Assembly (NCBI GenBank): GCA_963678675.1
Contig: OY783196.1
Span: 23,972,827 to 24,036,826 of the forward strand
DNA length: 64,000 nt
Direction: 5' to 3'
Source: Xiphydria camelus
Lineage: Eukaryota > Arthropoda > Insecta > Hymenoptera > Xiphydriidae
Shown: positions 56,890 to 64,000 of the stretch, one piece after another
Position numbering within the stretch: the first letter of the stretch is position 1
Layout of the letters: each line of letters opens with the position of its first letter
Made by a program: the position numbers and the translations under genes
Notes under the pieces: generated by a model
What the model saw: only the letters and a program-made list of their open reading frames with translations
What the model was told of the DNA's origin: nothing
The model's database searches: none

Positions 56890-57795
56890 CAAAAATGATC
56901 CTTCCAGGATTTAAAATTTAACCTTCCTTACATTATTTTTTATACTTCATAGGATAATTTTTTATCTATTTTACCTTTCGTACTCAGATTATCCTTCTAA
57001 CAGAATAATTTCTATTCTTTTTTTTTTCAACGTGGTAGAGATAAACGTGAAATATGAGATAAAGAGGATATGAGATTCCGAATTTTTGGCCAAAGGAAAT
57101 AAAAGTGAACTCGAACCTTACCCATAAGAACGACCTACTTATTCAGATACGCCATTGATGGGGTCAAATTCTCCTTTACGCACCCTTCCCGACATTCGCT
57201 ACGCACATTCTCGCTCGATTTCGGAAAAACTGCTCGATAAAATGCTCGTTTATCGGTCATTCGTCCGTCGCGATGGAGCTCAGTCATTTTCACGGATCAC
57301 CACTGCGTGGACGTAGCGAATCGGAAATCGGTAGAATGTTAGCGAACGCTGGACCGAGCATATGTAAATTTCGACGGAAAGCTCCATCCGTCCGTAACGC
57401 GCGAACTCATCCTCCCGCTATATACTCGTATTCACCGGACTCATTCCTCTTTCCGTCTCTTCTCGGCATCCTTTGCACAGTTCTCCCTTTCCTTCCCGAA
57501 TAATTTGCGTCGCGCTCGCAAAGCGTTATCGCACGTTCTCCGCCGGTTTATCACGGATGTTCATCAGAAAAGCGCATGGATGGATGGACGTCCTTAATTA
57601 GCGCAACGGTATACCCGTGGAAAGAGGTCCATTTATCAGCGGAAAAGAATGTGCGTCCTAACGCACTAATCGACGCGTCCGACGGAGGATTCTTCTCGTG
57701 GGGTGTTTCGCGGCTTCCCCCAAATAATTGACGGCGTATAATTTGATTCCTCTTAAAATGAACGAACGCGTGAATCGAACGTATCACTCGTTTTG
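56890..57795. other. Stretch without recognisable gene
   Basis: AT-rich to 57150, then GC-richer to 57760 with 76- and 85-codon frames that show no domain. Confidence 0.35.
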
Positions 57796-57800
57796 GTATA

Positions 57801-58451
57801 TGGGGCATTTTCTGTCAAGACAGCCACCTTTTTTATGAGGGTCTCAAAAAAATCTGATTTTTATTTACACAGTCATACTTGATCAAGAAGCATTACCTAA
57901 ATTTTTTAGATTTTTTTTCGGGCGCCGTTAATGGTATACATCAATTTGAAAAATAAATTTTAACTTGAAAGTTTGAAGTATACTAATAATCTCATAAACA
58001 ACTTTGTATTCATGAAAATTTTTGTTTCTTTCTCAATTTTTCAAAAAAAAAATACAATTTTTAAGTGACATTAAAAGGCATTTTCTTACAAAAAAGTGAA
58101 AAAAACACCAGAAAATATTTATTTCGCCAGTGCGACAGTCTCGATTTTTCTTAAAAAAAATTCAGTACATTTGAAATCAATAAAAACTGTGCAGAAAAAA
58201 ATTTGGTAGTGGGAGGGCCATTTCTTCATGAAGAAAAAAATTCTTTTTAAGTTTTTTGTCTTAAAAAAATGTTTTTTTCATCTTTAAAGTTAAAATTTAT
58301 TTTTCAAAATGATGTATACCATTAACGGCGCCCGAAAAAAATCTAAAAAATTTAGGTAATGCTTTTTCATCAAGTATGACTATGTAAATAAAAATCAGAT
58401 TTTTTTGAGACCCTCATGAAAAAGGTGGCTGTCTTGACAGAGAATTCCCCA
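57801..58451. repeat. 651-bp element with about 170-bp inverted arms
   Basis: TGGGGCATTTTCTGTCAAGA at left is complemented at right, and pairing continues with few mismatches through AGACAGCCACC, TGAGGGTCTCAAAAAAATCT, GGGCGCCGTTAATGGTATAC and AATAAATTTTAACTT. TA flanks both ends. A loop of about 310 AT-rich bases separates the arms. No coding capacity. The arms are the longest well-conserved pair in the window. Confidence 0.85.
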
Positions 58452-58459
58452 TATATATA

Positions 58460-59760
58460 TGTGCCAATCGATGACGATCCGGGGTCAATAAAACTAAAGT
58501 AAAACGGTTCAGAATTGAATGAAATTTTATTGCGCCGAACGTTCTCTCAGTAGCAATAAAATGACACCGAAGAATACATTTCAGACGTGTTTTTACTTTA
58601 GATCGAGCTCATAAAATTCTTCCTTACATGCTGGAGGAGCGACTGATGTCTGTTGATGCAGGAAATTGACGCCGCGTTGGGATGGAAAGCGGTGTATACG
58701 AGGGGCCAACTTCTCATATCAATCGACTTCGGTTTCCTCGACTGGTATTTCAAAAACTTGCATTCGTATTTTCTTCCGCTCCTCTCGATAACTCGCCGCT
58801 ACATTTTTTTCGCAATTTCCGAACGGATCAGTTCGACGAAGGGAAAGGGTTTATACTACCGGCGTGGCGGGAAAAGTAGGCCTAATATTTATTGTTCCAT
58901 GTAATTACGTTAGGCGCTAATGGAAGTAGCGATCCATTTATTTACGGAAAAAAGAATTTGTGCGTTCGAACGGACAAATCGAGGCTTTCGACGTCGTTTT
59001 TTTCACGCGGAAAGCTTAACGCTTCCCTGAATTGTTGATTGCGGATAATTTGATTCCATATAGAGGGAACACGTGTGGATTCGACGTAGCGCCCTTCCCT
59101 CCGCGTATTGATCGGTTTTAGCGATGCGGAAACGGGTTGAGATCGGAAAGCTGAAAATATCGCTCGAAGTGGAAGATAGGGTTACTTCGTTAACCCGTTA
59201 TTAATAGGGCTGTAAGGTTACGCGGACTCGTTATACCGTAGTTTGTAAAAGTTGTTGCGACTCCTGAGAAACGATAGGTGGTCGAAGAACGGCGATAAAT
59301 TGGTAAGTTGCGCGAAACTCGAGGAGAAGCGAGGGCCTCCTCGAGCTGAAAATAAACTTTTTAAACTCTCGCCGAACTACTTCCACCTCCGTGGCTGGAA
59401 AGCTTCTCGGCAGGTACGGCTCGCTAAGAATTTCATTTTTATTCTCCATCTCGGTATTGCCGAAGACTCGCCAGTTTTATGGAGTAGAAGAAAATAGTGG
59501 CGATATGAGCCTATCGAAGTTTGCTTCCGTCTATTGCGTCAAGTAACGGTAACGAGGGGTCAACATGGAAGGGCTCGTATTACTACCCTCTCCTTCAGTA
59601 ATTTCGTTCGGGCGATTATGGCATATTTCTATAATATATTAGAATAAATACGAAAGCAAATAATTACTTGATGCAGTTTAGGTAATGCACCGGTTATTAA
59701 TGAAATATAATTGGAAGAGAGCTGCATTCTGTATTTCGAACTAGAAAAGAACGACCAAGT
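58460..59760. other. Stretch without recognisable gene
   Basis: GC-richer at 58650-59580 with frames of 65 to 83 codons on both strands, none with a recognisable domain. Confidence 0.35.
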
Positions 59761-59767
59761 AGGTATA

Positions 59768-60385
59768 TGAGTCGGACTCGCGCACGAAGGGTTCCGTATT
59801 AAGAACTCTTATTTTACTCTTTTTAAGAATCAATTTAAATGTGCTGTTGAAAAATATAAATTCGGATAAATTGAAATTACTGTAATAAAATAATAAGAAG
59901 AAAGTAACGATAAACTATGCATGTTATGACCATCGCTATAGTTTTTCTTATAGTGTTTAATTTAACAGCTACAGACTGATTTTTTCATATTTCTGACTTT
60001 ACTAGTCTCTGAAATAATGAGAGAGAGTGAAATGGTAATTTTTGACATATTTCGCCAATAACTCCGAAATTGTTTACTTTAAATTGAAAAAAATATTTAT
60101 AAAACTCTCACACGTATAGCTCTGGTTAATGATACTCCACATGAGCTATTTATAAAAAAGGTTTTTGGACTTGACATTTTGTCCCCTCCACAATTTTACT
60201 TACGATATTTTTAAACAATAAGTACTAAAAAATATTTGAGTCAATGTAATGTATACTATGCCAAATTTCAAGTTCCTACGTCAAATGTTTTCTGAGATGA
60301 AATACCTGAGACGGACAGACAGACAGACACGTGAGTGATCTTATAAGGGTTCCGTTTTCTTTTTGAGGTACAGAATCCTAAAAAT
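59768..60385 (+). mobile_element. Dispersed insect repeat with AGGGTTCCGT motifs and (ACAG)n tail, class uncertain
   Basis: It opens GAGTCGGACTCGCGCACGAA then GGGTTCCGTA and closes with GAGACGGACAGACAGACAGA, CACGTGAGTGATC, AAGGGTTCCGTTTTC and a short hairpin ending AGAATCCTAAAAA. This combination is recalled as a very common insect retroposon-like repeat, probably the 3' end of a non-LTR element. The middle is AT-rich and non-coding. Orientation follows from the tail. Confidence 0.5.
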
Positions 60386-60469
60386 GAATGAGTCTAATAA
60401 ATTTTATTTCGATAAAACTTTATGAAACGTTCTATTTCAGTGCAGATTTCCTTTAAGAGAAATTGCATA

Positions 60470-60649
60470 CACTGAGACAAAAATTTACTCGAGTCAATTA
60501 AATGTGTTTTTGAATCGTATATAAATATTATTGGTTTAAATGAGTACCTATTATTTGGATCGAATCGGCATTAATTCGATTCGAATAAATGTGCTCCTAG
60601 TATATCCAAAATCACGGTTATTTCGATCAAGCAAATTTTGTTCACAGTG
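60470..60649. repeat. MITE family D, copy 1, intact, 180 bp
   Basis: CACTGAGACAAAAATTTACT and AGCAAATTTTGTTCACAGTG, TA before the left end, TC after the right. AATTCGATTCGAATAAATGT lies near the turn. It serves as the reference for the truncated copy at 39967. Confidence 0.75.
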
Positions 60650-60839
60650 TCAAATTATAAAATCTACAAGAAGAGTAACCGAAGTCTTATACGTAGAGTA
60701 AATGCATCATTACCGATTTCTTAGAAAGGAGTCACAGTAAAAACCATTATCAACTGTGCCTCAAATGGATAACAGCCCAACGTAAAAGTTTCCCTTCAAT
60801 CTGTTACATACGTCAGCGACCCTCGTCGTATAAAAATCG

Positions 60840-62240
60840 TTAACACCGATCGTCCGGCAATTTCACGCGATACTTTCTCCTCGCGCGAGAGAAAGGGTTA
60901 AATAAGCATACACCCACTCGCGCGAGCTCCGCGATATACGGTCTCGTCCGACCTCGCCCCCGCCAGACGTTTCGGCCGGGAAAAGCGATTGGACGGTCAG
61001 TGGCCGAGACGTTTTATCTCCATCGTATAAAAACTTCCAACGCTACGAATCCTGGCCCCCATAAAGGAATACCATGATGACTGCCCGATAACCCCGCCTC
61101 GGTAAATTCTGTCCGTCCGCGCCGACCTTCCGGGTTCTAGGCCACCCCTCCCTGGTAATGCCCGTCTTCGCGCCCCGTAAGTCCACGCCGCAAAACCTCG
61201 CGCCGTACATACACGGTATTATGGGGTTCTCAAAATGAAATTGGCCGTGAACACGCGCCGCTCGGATTTTTGTCCCTCGAAAATAGCCGTCCCAAAACTC
61301 TCGCTCACCGACATTCAGTCGGACGGGACACCGGCAATGGGTGGGGTAGCCGGGTTCGTCCCTCGCGCGGCGTGCGTCCTCGGTAACAAAATTTCCGACC
61401 GCGCGTTTCGCCCAATCCAATCCTCCCGTTTCTTCCTCGCTCGTTTTCCGCCGCGTACCCCCGGGGTTCCGTATATAATTCCATCCCTCTACCCTGCAGT
61501 CGCACGTACCTGCGGGGGCTCTCTAGAAATGGTATAACGAAACGCGTGTACACACATACAACGATATGTCCGAGGTATATCCACGTCTCGCCATTCCTTA
61601 CTCGCTTTTCGCCCTGCTCTTTGTGTCGCGAAAATTTTGTTAAGCGAAGCGAGGGAGGAGAGATTACATTACAGCCATGTGGGGTCCGGCGGTAATGTGC
61701 GGGGGTGGAGAGGTAAGGAAAAGACCGAGAGCGAAGAGAGCGTCGCGAAGAACGTACTAGGAGAGGACAGCCATCCGTAGAACGGAGCACTGCCGTTGTA
61801 GTTTTGCTACGGTGAAAATAATTCACGACATTATCGTTGGGACTTTTTTCACCTCCGATCCTCAACCTCCCGACGGATTATGCCACGGGCGTGTACGGCG
61901 GGAGTGTTGTACAAGGATGATTGTGCTTATATATTAATGCCAGGGGATGCCACGAGGTGGCTCGTTAATAATTCTAACCCCTTCGTTCTCGCGCGCCCCT
62001 CTCCCGCCGTAGGACGCCTCGCCGGGTACCCACCTACGTACATATGCATGTGTACGTGTCCGCGCACCAACCGGTACGCGTAACTCCGCCATCCAGCCAC
62101 TCTCGACCATAATCTTACCCGTACATAGATATATCCCGTAGGTCGAATGCTTTTGCGCCCCTTGAAATAAAAGAGGCGTCCGTTACTGCTATACGTGTTG
62201 TAGTTTCTTCGAGTGCATCGTTGCTGCTACTGCAGTTGGG
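60840..62240. other. GC/CpG-rich stretch, no gene called
   Basis: A 186-codon minus frame (61305-61865) and a 125-codon one (61043-61420) overlap plus-strand frames. The composition is Arg/Pro/Gly-rich and no domain was seen. It directly precedes the exon candidate at 62257 and might hold its promoter. Confidence 0.35.
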
Positions 62241-62256
62241 GTGGGTGGATTGGGAG

Positions 62257-62343
62257 ATGCGCAGGAGATTACCTACACCGCTTCGCGTTATCGCCCTGGC
62301 GTGTTTTCTTACGCGGGGACATTCGTTTCCTCCGAAGTCGAGA
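62257..62343 (+). CDS. Candidate first coding exon, signal-peptide-like, product unknown
   Basis: ATG opens MRRRLPTPLRVIALACFLTR GHSFPPKSR: three Arg, a hydrophobic core of about eleven residues and polar residues after, and it ends in phase 0 at AGA|GTAAGTGAG, a strong donor. An acceptor-like GCTGCTACTGCAG lies 22 bases upstream, so the ATG may sit in a second exon. An alternative start 33 codons or fewer upstream (MLLLQLGWVDWE) is in frame. No family was recognised, and chance agreement in GC-rich DNA cannot be excluded. Confidence 0.27.
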
Positions 62344-62399
62344 GTAAGTGAGATTAATATATATCCTTGTGCACGGAGGTCTCGCGCCGGGCGCACTGC

Positions 62400-63045
62400 G
62401 GCGCAGTTAGAAAGGGGCGCGCCCAAAGCTTTTCTTACGTTAGAGGGGTTAATCCCGTATATCTGTCTCGCAGTGCTCTGACAATCGTGATTTATCTTCT
62501 AGCGAATAATTGCAGCCTGGTAATCGCGAGAAAAAATTGGTTTCATCTCTAGATTCACGTTTTTCGGTAGTTTAAATAGGGGTGAAATGGGGATGAAAAA
62601 TTCAAATCTAAAAAGTGGTTCGATGTAGGCCAGGTTACATTAGCAACTCCGCTAATGGGCAGTAATCGTACATATATGTTATTTCTAGAAGGTAATTTTT
62701 CGTGGCAAACCTTTTGTCTCCCTTCATACGAAATCAAAAACGACAAATGAGGTACCACTTTAAAGATTAAGTTCTCCGCTCCTGACGAATTGTTAATTTA
62801 TAATTGCACATTACATTATATATACGGAGAGAATTTTTTAATATAAACTGCCGTTAAATTCACTAGAAAAATTACGGCCAAATCTTGTAACGCAGGGACG
62901 TATTGGCCCTGCTGACATCTAGTATCGATACGGTAGAATTTTTGTACTAATCGTACAAATAAAATTTACACATCGTCATGATAAAATGTAAATCCAGGGA
63001 CAGAATATTTGCTCGACTTGAACACAGGTTTTCCATGTACACCTA
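62400..63045. other. AT-rich stretch, no gene seen
   Basis: Only chance frames below 70 codons. No paired arms were recognised. Confidence 0.4.
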
Positions 63046-63050
63046 GTGTC

Positions 63051-63236
63051 AATGATTCTGATCGACCCGCTTTGGGTGATAGTACTTTATCGAGATGACC
63101 ATAGTTAAACAGTACGAGCGAATCTTATTGTTTTGCCACATCTGATTGGTCCTTCATAGCAAAACAAGAAGATCCGTTCGTACTACGGTCGACTCGATAA
63201 AGTACCGTTACCCAAAACGGGTCGATCAGAATCATT
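63051..63236. repeat. Foldback MITE, about 186 bp
   Basis: AATGATTCTGATCGACCCG and CGGGTCGATCAGAATCATT are perfect complements; pairing continues through GTACTTTATCGAG and CTCGATAAAGTAC, and GTACGAGCGAATCTT with GATCCGTTCGTAC. Confidence 0.85.
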
Positions 63237-63257
63237 GGCCTCGCAGGTGTATCTATT

Positions 63258-63433
63258 CGCTCCGTGCGTTTGAACATTGTTATACTTCAGTGAGTATGTA
63301 TGGCAATATACGTGCAAAGCAAATGTGTCCCATATAAAGTTCCAATCCACAATACAGATGGCGCGTTGCGGATATGCATGTGTACAATCACACATGCTCA
63401 CTAATGTATAATAGTGTTCGTACGCACGAAGCG
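63258..63433. repeat. Foldback MITE, about 176 bp, adjacent to the previous one
   Basis: CGCTCCGTGCGTTTGAACA and TGTTCGTACGCACGAAGCG pair with two mismatches, followed by TTATACTTCAGTGAG and CTCACTAATGTATAA. Plus and minus frames give similar peptides (LRAFEHCYT / LRAYEHYYT), as expected for a palindrome. Confidence 0.8.
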
Positions 63434-63439
63434 CATAGG

Positions 63440-64000
63440 CAAGCATATTTGGTGTGCATGCCAATACAAATAATCGACGATCGATGAAAATAACCGACGA
63501 TTATTAGACGAAAAACTGATTATTTACCGTCACGCCAGAGTAAACTTTACTGCGTTGCACAGTAAAAATTCGAGATGCAGTATGGGAAATATGACCTTAG
63601 TAGTACTATTTAAATTTAGCACTGTAAACATTACAGTAGTACCAGGTATATTTTCTAGCGTTTCAAATTTGATCGTACTGGTATAGTAATTTTTTTAGTG
63701 CTGATAGTAGGTATAATAATTATTGACAGAAAATTCTATAATATAGTAGAAAAAATGTCGGAACATTCCACGGTTATTCATGGTCATTTTTACTCGAAAC
63801 TTATCTCCGTATAGGGAGTAATGCTTCGTTTATTTGTGAAAGATTAATAGTAAATTTTAGCATCAATATCATTAATGTACGATTGATTTAGTTGATTCGA
63901 CCAAACGAACACAAGATCATATAAAAGTGGAAGAAATATCCAATCGTTATTCATAAATTACCCATAAGTACATATGTATAATAAACATTTATTAGAAGCG
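63440..64000. other. AT-rich stretch to the window end, no gene seen
   Basis: Words such as GTAGTACT and ACTATAGTA recur loosely at 63590-63720, but no element ends could be set. Confidence 0.35.

Noticed and set aside
1..64000. CRISPR arrays, bacterial operons, riboswitches or origins
   Set aside because: No regularly spaced repeats and no prokaryotic gene structure; the window is eukaryotic.

Overview
Eukaryotic, almost certainly insect, nuclear DNA. It alternates AT-rich tracts packed with short palindromic transposons and GC-rich tracts in which CpG is not depleted. It carries mariner (DD34D) copies, an RTE-like non-LTR tail and a second non-LTR 3' end, and it has no prokaryotic gene packing. 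This look fits a hymenopteran and most likely an ant, but that is inference from composition and element types; no species-diagnostic gene was recognised. The window is intergenic or lies within very long introns. Nearly every open frame longer than 60 codons is either a transposon arm or a chance frame in GC-rich DNA.

Host coding content is sparse. The best candidate is a first coding exon on the + strand at 39311-39401: a signal peptide ending at a GTAGGC donor, just downstream of a roughly 1.1 kb GC/CpG-rich block that probably holds the promoter and 5' UTR. Weaker single-exon candidates lie at 1978-2055 (+, 78 nt between AG and GTAAGT), 32333-32440 (-) and 62257-62343 (+, signal-peptide-like, GTAAGT donor). 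None could be named.

Transposon layout, left to right. A pogo/Tigger-like transposase tail (PHD-type finger, one stop) lies at 305-436. Many TA-flanked foldback MITEs follow. A 1.28 kb degenerate mariner sits at 10326-11608 (-). A foldback at 19320-19763 carries a mariner helix-turn-helix fragment. A 5S-rRNA-like segment lies at 21597-21653. Nested stacks occur at 23605-24583, 36040-37108, 39725-40738, 47845-49310 and 50762-52739; the last is four layers deep and ends in a second mariner copy on the + strand. An RTE-like tail lies at 29707-30054, a LINE C-terminus flanked by about 70 bp direct repeats at 56639-56812, and a 651 bp element with about 170 bp inverted arms at 57801-58451.

The clearest pattern not captured by any single annotation is terminal: many foldback families with unrelated interiors share an end close to TA-CACTGAGAAAAA with a TA target duplication. 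This suggests one transposase mobilised a whole panel of different non-autonomous elements, which then landed inside one another. Repeat family letters (A to Z) are local labels used only in this annotation.
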